From JAFGRU01 sp016934985 (GTDB taxonomy: Bacteria; Desulfobacterota; Desulfuromonadia; Desulfuromonadales; JAAYDE01), in assembly GCA_963665045.2 (NCBI GenBank), contig CAXXJQ010000003.1:558001-622000 (forward strand): DNA of 64,000 bases, in the 5' to 3' direction. The stretch's first letter is position 1, and each line of letters begins with the position of its first letter. The position numbers and the translations under genes were made by a program. This document shows, piece after piece, positions 35,942 through 44,727 of the stretch. The notes under the pieces are model-generated. The model was not told the origin of the DNA. It ran no database searches and worked only from the letters and a program-made list of their open reading frames with translations.

Positions 35942-35990
35942 GCCCGGCATCCTGAAGAATTTTTGAGATGCCGGGCCTAGGTTGATGATT
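35942..35990 (-). terminator. Terminator after the chemoreceptor gene at 36003-37808
   Basis: GCCCGGCATC (35942-35951) pairs with GATGCCGGGC (35967-35976). On the leftward transcript it is followed by TTATTATTTATC. Confidence 0.8.
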
Positions 35991-36002
35991 ATAAAATTTT
36001 TA

Positions 36003-37808
36003 TCAGTACTTACCGAACTCATTGTCATCCAGTGCGATGACATCCTGGGGTTCTTCTGACTGCCGTTGCCGTTTCGGCTCCCGGGCAGGCTTTTCGTTGA
36101 CCGCCATGTCGAACTGGTGTAGTTCAGACCGATGCTTGAGCTGGAACTGGGTCAGCAGTTTGTTCAACTGCTGAGCCTGGCTGGCCAACTCCTCGGAGGC
36201 TGCGGCGCTCTCTTCGGCGTTAGCGGTGTTCTGCTGGGTTACGCTCTCAATCTGGTTCAGACCCTGGTTGATCTGGCCGATACCCTGGGACTGCTCGTTG
36301 GAGGCTGCGGCAATCTCCGCCACCAGGTCCGTGGTCTTGGTAATGCCGGTCACGATCTCAGACAGAGCTTCGGCGGTGCGCTGGGCGATGCCCACGCCAT
36401 TCTCAGCCTTGGCCACCGAACCTTCGATCAGGTCCGCCGTTTCCCGTGCCGCCTGGGCACTGCGGGCTGCCAGATTTCTTACCTCTTCGGCCACAACCGC
36501 GAAGCCCTTGCCGTGCTGACCGGCTCTTGCCGCTTCCACTGCGGCGTTCAATGCCAGCAGGTTGGTCTGGAAGGCGATCTCGTCGATGACCTTGATGATC
36601 TTGGAGATGTTCTGGCCTGAGACATTGATCTCGTCCATGGCGGTCATCATTTCCTTCATCTGCTCGTTGCCTTTTTGAGCGGCGTCGCGGGCCTGCGCCG
36701 AAAGCTGGTTGGCCTGGGTGGCGTTCTCGGCGTTCTGCTTGGTCTGGGAGCTCATCTCGGTCATGGAGCTGGTGATCTCTTCGAGAGAGCTGGCCTGTTC
36801 CGTAGCACCCTGGGAGAGGGACTGGCTGGAGTCAGAGACCTGGGTCGAACCGGAAGCGATCTGTTCGCCGGCGGTCTGAACCTGGCCGAGGACGCTGTTG
36901 AGTTTTTCGACCATGGTTTTCAGTGCGTGGCCGAGCTGGTCTTTTTCCGAAGCGACGGGCACGTCGACGTTGAGGTTGCCCTTGGCGATTTCTTCAGCCA
37001 CGTCGCCGGCTTTGTCCAAACCTTCGGCCATGTTGTCGAGGGCGTGGCCGAGTTGGCCGATTTCGTCTTTTTGGGCAAGTTTGAGGCGGACGCTGACATC
37101 CCCTTTGGCGATCTCTTCAGCCAGATGCAGGGCCTTGCGGACCGGGCCGGTGATGCCGCGGGTCAGGAAGAAGCCGAGGGCGATGGCGAGGATGAAAGCT
37201 ACAGCGACCATGGTGACGATGGTTTTGACGACACTGCTGTGGATCGATGCTGTACGTACCTCGAGATCGGCAATGAGCTTGTCGTTGATGCCCTGTACGG
37301 TGTCCATATTGCCGCGCATGGTTTCAAAGGCTTCGAGTGCGTGGCCGAGGGTCAGGTCGAGGGCTTCTCTAAGGCCGGAGCGGGTGTCTTCCTTGCGGGC
37401 TTCCACCACGCGGCTGGAGAGTTTTTGCCACGCCGCCCAGTCAGCCTGGAATTTCTGGTTGATGTTTTTTGCCTCGGCGGTGGTAAACATGGCGGCGGCC
37501 TTGTCCCAGCGTTCCTTGGCCTGGGCGACGTTCTCTTCATAGTCCTTGACCAGCTGTTTGAACTGATCCGATTTTGGGTCGATGTTAATCATGGTGCGTT
37601 CCGTTACCAGAGCCTGTTGCAGGTCGCGGTCGGCGTTGAGAATCAGACTGGTGATGGGAAGCCGGGTCTGGATAACCTTGTCCAGTTCGTTGTTGATGGT
37701 TTTGACGCTGTTATAGCCGGTGTAGCCGAGGGCGCCCATCATGGCCACGAGGACGGCAAAGCCGAGGGTGAGTTTGATACCGATTTTGAGATTTTTGAAC
37801 CAGTTCAT
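36003..37808 (-). CDS. Methyl-accepting chemotaxis protein with four-helix-bundle sensor and two HAMP domains
   Basis: 601 residues from the ATG at 37808, which has GGAGGA upstream; an ATG four codons earlier overlaps that site. The N-terminal membrane helix is about 8-30. A periplasmic four-helix-bundle (4HB_MCP) sensor covers about 31-190, with a second helix about 195-215. HAMP repeats follow near 220-270 and 275-325. The signalling domain has the hairpin-tip sequence IDEIAFQTNLLALNAAVEAAR and methylation helices. The charged tail ends in LDDNEFGKY. Its signalling domain is nearly identical to that of the receptor at 42363-44588. It reports an unknown periplasmic ligand to CheA/CheW. Confidence 0.93.
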   Translation of the reverse strand: MNWFKNLKIGIKLTLGFAVLVAMMGALGYTGYNSVKTINNELDKVIQTRLPITSLILNADRDLQQALVTERTMINIDPKSDQFKQLVKDYEENVAQAKERWDKAAAMFTTAEAKNINQKFQADWAAWQKLSSRVVEARKEDTRSGLREALDLTLGHALEAFETMRGNMDTVQGINDKLIADLEVRTASIHSSVVKTIVTMVAVAFILAIALGFFLTRGITGPVRKALHLAEEIAKGDVSVRLKLAQKDEIGQLGHALDNMAEGLDKAGDVAEEIAKGNLNVDVPVASEKDQLGHALKTMVEKLNSVLGQVQTAGEQIASGSTQVSDSSQSLSQGATEQASSLEEITSSMTEMSSQTKQNAENATQANQLSAQARDAAQKGNEQMKEMMTAMDEINVSGQNISKIIKVIDEIAFQTNLLALNAAVEAARAGQHGKGFAVVAEEVRNLAARSAQAARETADLIEGSVAKAENGVGIAQRTAEALSEIVTGITKTTDLVAEIAAASNEQSQGIGQINQGLNQIESVTQQNTANAEESAAASEELASQAQQLNKLLTQFQLKHRSELHQFDMAVNEKPAREPKRQRQSEEPQDVIALDDNEFGKY

Positions 37809-38661
37809 GAAATCCTCCATTTTTTACAGTTTTTTCCCCCTTTAGCCCATGAGGGGGCTTTTCTTTCGACGGTTTATGTCCTCATCCTCTGTATGGGCTG
37901 TTTTTTTAGTTTTTTCTTCATCGGAATATTCCCTTGAAAATTTCCGTGGCACTTTTGTGAAAGTCAAAAAGAAAACACTCTTCTGCCGCATATTGGAAAG
38001 TCTTTTTACAAAGTCATTTCTCGTATCCAGAGCTCATTTAATACCCTGAAAAATAAAGCTTTATAATTTTTCTTATCAATAATAGTGCCAATCTTATTGA
38101 TATATTTGATAGGTTCTAAAAAAAGTTGAATTTGGTTTTTTAAAGGTTAATTTGAGACGTAAAATCTTAAAAAAGTTGGAAATATTAAAAGTCAAAAAGG
38201 GGAATGGCTGCTGGAAAAGGGTTTTTTCAAAGTGGTTGATGCAGTTTTTATGGAAAAATCCGATACAAATATGAGACCCCATGTCATAAAACTGGTATAA
38301 CTTTCCTGTTTTTAACAGGGCATGGTTTTTCCCTTGAATGGGGAGTTGAATGAAAAGGTTCTGGCGAGGCGGAATAATTGGTATTTTCACCGCGATGATT
38401 TGAAAGGCATGGTTGCCCAATTTAAGGTTCCTCTGGCCGTTTTTCTCGGTGCGGGCTGGCTTTTTATTTAATAAAATCCTTTTTTTGGAAGAGCATTTTG
38501 CAAAAAAATCAGGCCCAGCCCCCTTGTTCAAACTGGGGGATGGGTCTGATTTTTGACTTTACGATTAGGTTGATATTTTCCAGCCTGGTTGTCATCAAGG
38601 GTGATGACTTCTTCGGGCTATTTCAGAGTGCCGGGCTGATCCTGGTTTTTGCCGTAAACGC
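37809..38661. other. Long intergenic region with chemoreceptor debris
   Basis: About 850 bp between the receptor gene and the next regulator, AT-rich around 38030-38180. At 38404-38439 the plus strand reads DDLKGMVAQFKV, close to chemoreceptor C-termini, and a clearer tail remnant lies at 38573-38617 (separate entry). CCCCC..GGGGG around 37837-37858 could form a hairpin in the leader of the receptor gene. No intact gene is seen. Confidence 0.4.
38573..38617 (-). pseudogene. Remnant of a chemoreceptor C-terminal tail
   Basis: On the minus strand these 15 codons read PEEVITLDDNQAGKY, matching the receptor tail PQDVIALDDNEFGKY at 36006-36050 apart from a few changes. An in-frame TAG lies just before it, and the frame runs on to a stop about 17 codons later. 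No signalling domain precedes it; the sigma-54 regulator gene ends 45 bp upstream. Confidence 0.6.
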
Positions 38662-40089
38662 CTATGAATAATCGGTTGGGCTTTGGGCTTTTAACTCAGG
38701 AGTCTTTTTCAGGCGTTTGCTTAAGGCGGCACCGGAGATGCCAAGGAGTTCGGCGGCGATTGATTGATTGCCTTGAGCCTGCCGCAAAGCTTCGGCGACA
38801 TGGAGATCAACCATCTCTTTAAGGCGCGGGAAAGATGTCTCCTGGTGTCGGGAACCCGGGTTTAATTCCTTGATTTCCCGATTGGCTTCTATGGCTTTTC
38901 TGAAGGAATTCATGGAAAGTTTTCCCGTTTGGTGAATACTGACAGCATCGAAAACCATGGCACGTAATTCCCGAATGTTCCCTGGGAAACCATAAGTTGA
39001 GAGGAGAATTTCGAGCTCCTTCGGCGGAGTCGGTTTTTTTTTGTCGAGTTCGCGGGCTGCCTCTTCCAGCATTCGGTCAAGGAGAAAAGGGATGTCATCG
39101 ATGCGCTGACGTAGGGGCGGGAGGAGAAGCTGATGCGCTTTGAGACGATAAAACAGATCTTCTCTAAAGCTTCCTTCGGACTGAAGGAGAGCAAGGTTTT
39201 TATTGGTTGCCGCAACAATACGGGCGTTGGTTTTTTGTGGTCGATCACTGCCTAAAGGATAGTATTCTTTTTCTTGAAGCAGGCGCAGGAGCTTAACTTG
39301 TGACTGATGGCTCAGGTCTCCAATCTCGTCGAGAAAAAGTGTCCCTTCTCCGGCGCGATCAATCATGCCCTGTCGATTTTGGGCGGCGCCGGTGAACGCG
39401 CCTTTGACATGCCCGAAAAGGGTGTCGGAAAAGACATTGTCATCCAGCCCGGCGACGTTTACGGCTACCCATGGCAGTTTTGGACGGCTGGTGGCATGAA
39501 CCGCCTGGGCGATCATTTCTTTTCCGGTGCCGCTCTCCCCAATGATCAGAACCGGTTCAGAACTGTTGGAGATAGCCTCCACATAATGGAATAGAGCCAG
39601 CATTTGGGAGTTTTGGGTAATCAGACCTGAAAATGCTCCGGGGTTTTTCAGGCCTTTTCCCTCAACCTGGTTTTTCAGTTGACGGTTTTCCGTTTCAAGC
39701 GCTCTCATTTTCAGTGCGCGTTTTACGCCGCCAATCAGACGTTCTTCTTCGGTAGTCTTGACAAAAAAATCATAGGCTCCAAGCTTCATGCACTTGACGG
39801 CGGTTTCAATCTGATTGTGGCCGGTGAGGATAATGACCGGAATCTCCGGAAAACTTTTCTGAATTTCGATGAGAAGTTCTTCTCCTGAAACATACGGCAT
39901 GTTGAGGTCCAGAAGGACCACGCTTATGGCTTGCGAAGCGAGAATTTTCATAACTTCCCGGCTGTCGTTGCAAGAAAGGATATGACTGATGGCGCCGGAA
40001 CGTTCCAGTGCCAGCCCGAGGCAAGTCAGCCAGGCTTGTTCATCGTCCACATGTAAAACTGGAGCTGCCGGGTAAAGGGTGCTCTCCAT
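38662..40089 (-). CDS. Sigma-54-dependent response regulator paired with the upstream kinase
   Basis: 475 residues. The receiver domain (about 8-125) has phosphoacceptor D61 (LLDLNMPYVSGE). An AAA+ sigma-54 activation domain follows, with Walker A GESGTGKE, the GAFTGA loop and GTLFLDEIGDLS. A C-terminal Fis-type helix-turn-helix has SIAAELLGISGAALSKRLK. It begins 4 bp after the histidine kinase gene, so the two form an operon and probably a cognate pair. A sigma-54 promoter upstream of the kinase suggests positive autoregulation. Confidence 0.94.
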   Translation of the reverse strand: MESTLYPAAPVLHVDDEQAWLTCLGLALERSGAISHILSCNDSREVMKILASQAISVVLLDLNMPYVSGEELLIEIQKSFPEIPVIILTGHNQIETAVKCMKLGAYDFFVKTTEEERLIGGVKRALKMRALETENRQLKNQVEGKGLKNPGAFSGLITQNSQMLALFHYVEAISNSSEPVLIIGESGTGKEMIAQAVHATSRPKLPWVAVNVAGLDDNVFSDTLFGHVKGAFTGAAQNRQGMIDRAGEGTLFLDEIGDLSHQSQVKLLRLLQEKEYYPLGSDRPQKTNARIVAATNKNLALLQSEGSFREDLFYRLKAHQLLLPPLRQRIDDIPFLLDRMLEEAARELDKKKPTPPKELEILLSTYGFPGNIRELRAMVFDAVSIHQTGKLSMNSFRKAIEANREIKELNPGSRHQETSFPRLKEMVDLHVAEALRQAQGNQSIAAELLGISGAALSKRLKKTPELKAQSPTDYS

Positions 40090-40093
40090 CTTT

Positions 40094-42031
40094 TCATCCT
40101 TCTAGGTAGGCTGGGAACTCAACTGTAAAGGTACTTCCCAACCCCGGTTTTGAGTTTATCGAGAGCTTGCCGTTGTGCTCCTCGATAATACGTGCTGATA
40201 TTGATAACCCCAGTCCTGTACCGCCGTCGTTGCGCCGTGTGGTGAAAAACGGGTCGGTTATGTGGCTGAGCAGGTCTGCCGGGATGCCGTTCCCTTCATC
40301 ACGTACCACCAATGCAACTTTGCGGCCGTCAGGGGACGTAAAAGTACTGAGCGTAATCTTTTTATCTCTTCCATTCAAAGCCTGACAGGCATTCTGAACA
40401 AGATTGATGATAATCTGTTCAATACGCTGGAAGCAGCCTCGAATACGGGGAAGGTTTTCCCCCAGTTCAACGATGAGGTGATCGGTTGCATTTTTAATCG
40501 GGTTTTTCATAAGCCTGATTGAGGCGTTGACAGCTTCGTTCAGATTAATCAGTTCGTCGAGATTTGACTCACGTTTGGGCGAGAAATTCCTCAGGTCCTC
40601 GACGATATGTTTGATGTGGTTGGCACCGTTCTGCATATCTTTGAGGATGCGGGGAATAATATCTTGCACCCTCTGGAAACCGAGGTTTGCCAGTTTAAAA
40701 TCTTCATTTTCTCGAGCATGGGCTTCGAGAATTGGCGCCGAGTCGACATATATTTCGGCCAGAAGTGGGAGGTTGAGTAGAAAAAGCCCGTTGGGGTTGT
40801 TGATTTCGTGAGCCACTCCTGCGGCCATTTCTCCTATTGAGGCGAGATGGCTGGCGCGCAGAGCCTCTTCTTTCAGGCGCACGGACTCAGTGACATCGCT
40901 TGCAAGTAGAATGGTCTGTCCCACATGGCCGTTCCGGTCCTTTAGAGGAAAAACCTTGAGTCCCCAGTGGCGGCCGTCGGGGGATTCTCTACGCTGGGTT
41001 TCTGTTTCTCCTGATATAAAACATTTCGCAACCGGGCAATCAACGCATGGCCGTGGGCACTGGTACCAGAGGTCATGACATTTTTTCCCGGCCACGTGAG
41101 GTGATCCCTTGGCCAGATGGTTGATAGCCCCTTTGTTGGCCCAGACAATATCAAAATTCGAGGAGAGCAGCAAAAGGACATCGGGAATGCCGTCCAGGAG
41201 AGTACTGAATTCATGGGACAGTTTCTGGTATTTTTCTTTGCTTTCTAGCAGGTTTCGCTCGGCCTTCTTCTGCAGGGAAACGTCGATCCCGACGCTCCAT
41301 GAGGCCCATCCCGGGACAGGAAACTTTTGGGAAATATTTGACCATGATGCCGTCTTGATCTTTCCATCCTTGGCCATCAGTTCTGTTTGCCGGTTATAAA
41401 ACTCTTTGCACCCTTCCCATTGGTCCAGCATTTCCTTTCTGGTAGCAATGTCGGGGTAGAGAAGTTCTATGGCTTGCGGATTTTCAAGGATTTCTTCCGC
41501 CTTGAAACCGGTAACGTTTTCACATTCACGGTTCCAGATAATGAAGTTCCCATCTTCATTGCGGGCTTTTAACATAACCGGCATATTCTGCAATACCTGG
41601 CGCAGGCGCTCTTCGCTGGCGCGAAGGTCTTTCATTGTGTTGGTGTAACGAAGCAGGTTTTGAACCCTGGGCAGGAGAAGCAGGAAGTTGATCGGTTTGG
41701 TGATGAAATCGCTGGCTCCGGCATCGAAAGCCCGGTGGATCGAATCCGAATCGTTCATGCCCGTGATTATAAGTATGGGGACTTCTTTGAGTTCTGGCTG
41801 AAGGCGAATTTTTTGACAGGTTTCAAAACCGCCTATCCCCGGCATGCATAGATCGAGAAGAATAAGGTCGGGTCGGCAGTTCTGGAGAAGATCAAGGGCC
41901 TCATGGCCATCAGTTGTTTCTTTTACCTGAAAATCCGCTTTTTCGAGGCAGCCTTTGACGAGCAGCCGGACTACCGGGTCGTCGTCAATGATCAAAATCA
42001 GAGGTTTTTTCTGGGGATGGCTTTCCGGCAT
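40094..42031 (-). CDS. Receiver-PAS-PAS histidine kinase
   Basis: About 645 residues from the ATG at 42031. A receiver domain comes first, with D60 in LILLDLCMPGIGG. Two PAS domains follow (about 135-260 and 275-395). The second has a cysteine-rich insert (CHDLWYQCPRPCVDCPVAKC) that could bind a metal or sense redox state. The HisKA H-box is GEMAAGVAHEINNPNG, and the HATPase domain has NLVQNACQAL, DEGNGIP and GTGLGLS. There is no membrane segment, so it is cytoplasmic. A GTG at 42094 in the same frame lies inside the sigma-54 promoter and cannot be the start; the ATG chosen lacks a clear ribosome site. Confidence 0.9.
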   Translation of the reverse strand: MPESHPQKKPLILIIDDDPVVRLLVKGCLEKADFQVKETTDGHEALDLLQNCRPDLILLDLCMPGIGGFETCQKIRLQPELKEVPILIITGMNDSDSIHRAFDAGASDFITKPINFLLLLPRVQNLLRYTNTMKDLRASEERLRQVLQNMPVMLKARNEDGNFIIWNRECENVTGFKAEEILENPQAIELLYPDIATRKEMLDQWEGCKEFYNRQTELMAKDGKIKTASWSNISQKFPVPGWASWSVGIDVSLQKKAERNLLESKEKYQKLSHEFSTLLDGIPDVLLLLSSNFDIVWANKGAINHLAKGSPHVAGKKCHDLWYQCPRPCVDCPVAKCFISGETETQRRESPDGRHWGLKVFPLKDRNGHVGQTILLASDVTESVRLKEEALRASHLASIGEMAAGVAHEINNPNGLFLLNLPLLAEIYVDSAPILEAHARENEDFKLANLGFQRVQDIIPRILKDMQNGANHIKHIVEDLRNFSPKRESNLDELINLNEAVNASIRLMKNPIKNATDHLIVELGENLPRIRGCFQRIEQIIINLVQNACQALNGRDKKITLSTFTSPDGRKVALVVRDEGNGIPADLLSHITDPFFTTRRNDGGTGLGLSISARIIEEHNGKLSINSKPGLGSTFTVEFPAYLEG

Positions 42032-42077
42032 GTCAATAAGCTTGGTTGAAGGTTTTGGTGCTTTGCGCGCATGGTTT

Positions 42078-42093
42078 TGCAATAGGGGTGCCA
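42078..42093 (-). promoter_or_regulatory. Sigma-54 promoter of the kinase/regulator operon
   Basis: On the minus strand TGGCAC-CCCTA-TTGCA is a full match to the -24/-12 consensus, with correct spacing and GG/GC dinucleotides. Transcription would start near 42066, about 35 bases before the kinase ATG at 42031. Confidence 0.85.
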
Positions 42094-42174
42094 CTTGTAT
42101 TTGAAAGTATTTTTAAAACAATGCATTGGACAATATCCCGGTTAAACTTGTTTTTGGGGACACAAGAGGAAGAG

Positions 42175-42211
42175 AAAAGCCCTTTCGGCCTGAAATGCTG
42201 AAAGGGCTTTT
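42175..42211 (-). terminator. Terminator after the chemoreceptor gene at 42363-44588
   Basis: AAAAGCCCTTTCGGC pairs with GCTGAAAGGGCTTTT (one mismatch), about 150 bp beyond the receptor stop. T-rich sequence follows on the leftward strand. Confidence 0.8.
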
Positions 42212-42362
42212 CCTAAAAGCGGTTTTTATTTCAAAGCTTCGCCAGCCGTCCCTCTATTTGATTCTGATTCTGTGTTTTGATTTTTTTTGAAGACTTGGGT
42301 TTTAACTTGTCCATGTGTGCCACTATGGTTCTATCCCCTGTTGTTCATGTTGGAACCGCCGG

Positions 42363-44588
42363 TTAAGAATCATTGGCTTCACCGTCAGCCATTTCAAGGC
42401 GGAATCGGGCAACCATCTGCCGCAATCTATCGGCGTGACCGGCAAGTTCTTCAGAAGCAGCCGCACTCTCTTCGGCGTTGGCGGTGTTCTGCTGGGTTAC
42501 GGTTTCGATTTGGCTCAGACCCTGGTTGATCTGGCCGATACCTTGCGACTGCTCGTTGGATGCTGCTGCAATCTCCGCCACCAAGTCCGTGGTCTTGGTT
42601 ATGCCGATTACGATTTCCGACAGAGCCTTGGCAGTATCCTGAGCGATATCAACACCATTTTCGGCCTTGGCAACCGAACCTTCGATCAGATCTGCTGTCT
42701 CTCTTGCTGCCTGGGCGCTACGGGCTGCCAGATTTCGCACCTCTTCGGCCACAACCGCAAAGCCTTTCCCGTGCTGACCGGCTCTGGCCGCTTCCACGGC
42801 TGCATTTAAAGCCAGGAGATTGGTTTGAAAGGCGATCTCATCGATGACCTTGATGATTTTTGAGATGTTTTGGCCCGATTCATTGATGTCATCCATTGCT
42901 TTCATCATCTCATTCATTTGTTCGTTGCCTTTTTCCGCGGCGTCGCGGGCCTGGGCTGAAAGTTGATTGGCCTGGGTGGCGTTCTCGGCGTTCTGTTTGG
43001 TCTGAGAACTCATTTCGGTCATAGAACTGGTGATTTCTTCAAGAGAGCTGGCCTGCTCCGTAGCACCTTGGGAGAGGGACTGGCTGGAGTCGGAAATCTG
43101 GGTCGAGCCCGAGGCGATCTGTTCGCTGGTTATTTTGATTTGTGCCATGATTTTGTTCAGATTCGCATTGGCTCTGGACAGAGGTTCCCTGATAAGGCCC
43201 TTGGCTTCAAAGGTGAAATCTCCGTCAGCCAGTTTGTCGAAAGCCGCCAGAATTTCTGTTTGCAGGTTGTCGGCAAAGGCATCCATAGTGGTTGCAAGCC
43301 TGCCGATTTCATCCTTGCGCTCCATATTCAGACGCTTGTCCAGTCGACCGGCTTCCAGGGATTCAATCATGTCCACTGTTTTTTCAAGCGGATTGGATAT
43401 CCCACGGGCAAAAAGAAAAGCCACGGGGATGGTCAGCAGAATAATTCCTCCGGCTATGGCTATAATTTCCCAGATGGTTGTGTCAAAGGTCTCCGCCAGC
43501 GTCGATTTGGCCAGGGCGAGATCGTTTTTGTCCAATTCGGCTACGATGATCCACTCCCAAGGTGAATAGTAGGTAATGGCAACTTCTTTAGAGCGGTCTT
43601 GATTATTTTCTTGATCTTTGATTGTGTAGCTGTCAAAGGCGACCGGGATGATTTGTGTGTTATTTGAAGATGAAAGGGTCAGCGCTTTTTCAATAATGGA
43701 GTTTATGTACGTTTTCTGGTTGGCATCTTTTTCAGCCAGAGCGATCCGGCCGGATTTTTCTTGTGAACGGGTGACCAGATAACGTCCTTTATCTTTGCCG
43801 CTGGCACCGATAACGTAGACTTGGCCCGACTGGCCGACTTTCGTATTCAGAATTCCCTCTCGAAGGCTGGCTATGTTTTCCTGTTTTTCTCCAAAATAGA
43901 GAATACCGACAACCTCCTGATGGTTTTGGTCCCAAATGGGCTCATAGGCTGTTACATACCAGGCGTTGACAACAAAGGCACGGCCGTAGAAGGTTTTGCC
44001 TTCAAGAACGGTTTTGATGACTTTATTGGCTTGTCCGTCGGGGTTGATTGCCGGAATATAAGTGCCAATGGCCCGGCTGCCGTCCAACTTTTTGACATTA
44101 GTTGCGACTCTCAACATGTCCCCTCTGGGATTCATGCGTTGAAAAATGGTTGCCGTTCCTCCCACCAATTGACCAATGTGATCGACAACCGGTGTCACTT
44201 TAGAAAATCCGCGATTCTGGCCCAGCCAAGTGTTCCCGACAAACATTTTTGGGAGCTGGAGATTGGTTTTTTCTTTGCTGAACTGATTTGTGGCTTTCCA
44301 GGTAACCGATTCATCAGGAAAATTAACCGAGCCGGTATTGTCGAAAACCTCCCTGGCGACTTTCAGGCTGTTTCCCACTGTTTGCTGCACCGATTCCCGC
44401 ATGGCCTGACACATAAGATAAATATCCTGAGCTGTTTTTTCGGCCTCCTTCATGGCGAGAGTTTCGATTTCGCGATTGAAGTGGTTTTGAAGGTTGCTTT
44501 TCTGGGTCCAGAGAACCCCTAAGATAGTTAGCCCTGTGACCAATACCAAGAAAAAAATCGTCGCAGTAATTTTGGTTCGGATTTTCAT
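42363..44588 (-). CDS. Methyl-accepting chemotaxis protein with large Cache-type periplasmic sensor
   Basis: 741 residues from the ATG at 44588, with AGGAGA upstream; an upstream in-frame start was rejected. The first membrane helix is about 9-30. The large periplasmic domain (about 31-360) looks like a Cache fusion: GRAFVVNAWYVTAYEPIWD and VVGILYFGEKQENIASLR, then GQVYVIGASGKDKGRYL. The second helix is about 385-410, followed by HAMP and a standard signalling domain with IDEIAFQTNLLALNAAVEAAR. The ligand is unknown; Cache sensors often bind carboxylates or amino acids. Its signalling domain is almost identical to that of the receptor at 36003-37808. Confidence 0.92.
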   Translation of the reverse strand: MKIRTKITATIFFLVLVTGLTILGVLWTQKSNLQNHFNREIETLAMKEAEKTAQDIYLMCQAMRESVQQTVGNSLKVAREVFDNTGSVNFPDESVTWKATNQFSKEKTNLQLPKMFVGNTWLGQNRGFSKVTPVVDHIGQLVGGTATIFQRMNPRGDMLRVATNVKKLDGSRAIGTYIPAINPDGQANKVIKTVLEGKTFYGRAFVVNAWYVTAYEPIWDQNHQEVVGILYFGEKQENIASLREGILNTKVGQSGQVYVIGASGKDKGRYLVTRSQEKSGRIALAEKDANQKTYINSIIEKALTLSSSNNTQIIPVAFDSYTIKDQENNQDRSKEVAITYYSPWEWIIVAELDKNDLALAKSTLAETFDTTIWEIIAIAGGIILLTIPVAFLFARGISNPLEKTVDMIESLEAGRLDKRLNMERKDEIGRLATTMDAFADNLQTEILAAFDKLADGDFTFEAKGLIREPLSRANANLNKIMAQIKITSEQIASGSTQISDSSQSLSQGATEQASSLEEITSSMTEMSSQTKQNAENATQANQLSAQARDAAEKGNEQMNEMMKAMDDINESGQNISKIIKVIDEIAFQTNLLALNAAVEAARAGQHGKGFAVVAEEVRNLAARSAQAARETADLIEGSVAKAENGVDIAQDTAKALSEIVIGITKTTDLVAEIAAASNEQSQGIGQINQGLSQIETVTQQNTANAEESAAASEELAGHADRLRQMVARFRLEMADGEANDS

Positions 44589-44667
44589 GTTTTCTCCTGA
44601 GTTTTGAATTTTAATTGATATGGCGAATAGGAAAGATAAATAATTAATGGTGGGCTGAGCCTGCAAA

Positions 44668-44675
44668 TTATCGGC
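44668..44675 (-). promoter_or_regulatory. Possible sigma-28 (flagellar) -10 element for the Cache chemoreceptor
   Basis: GCCGATAA on the minus strand equals the sigma-28 -10 consensus, about 80 bp before the start codon. The -35 TAAA at the expected spacing is not present, so this is tentative. Confidence 0.25.
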
Positions 44676-44727
44676 CGTTAATGTTAGGAGGGATCGTTTT
44701 TTTAAATAGGCTTTTTGTTAGTTAGCG

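Noticed and set aside
36675..37937. 420-codon plus-strand frame across the chemoreceptor gene
   Set aside because: Antisense shadow of a high-GC third-position gene; Gly/Leu/Val-rich with no domain, while the minus strand is a clear chemoreceptor.
37830..37990. Sigma-54 or sigma-28 promoter before the chemoreceptor at 36003-37808
   Set aside because: TGGCAC near 37950 on the plus strand has no TTGC at the right distance, and CCGATGA on the minus strand has no -35 partner.
38094..38531. 145-codon minus-strand frame in the gap upstream of the receptor gene
   Set aside because: Rich in Phe, Lys, Asn and Ile as expected from AT-rich noncoding DNA; no ribosome site or family.
42078..42094. GTG at 42094 as start of the histidine kinase
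   Set aside because: The codon overlaps the -24 element of a perfect sigma-54 promoter, so it would not be in the message.
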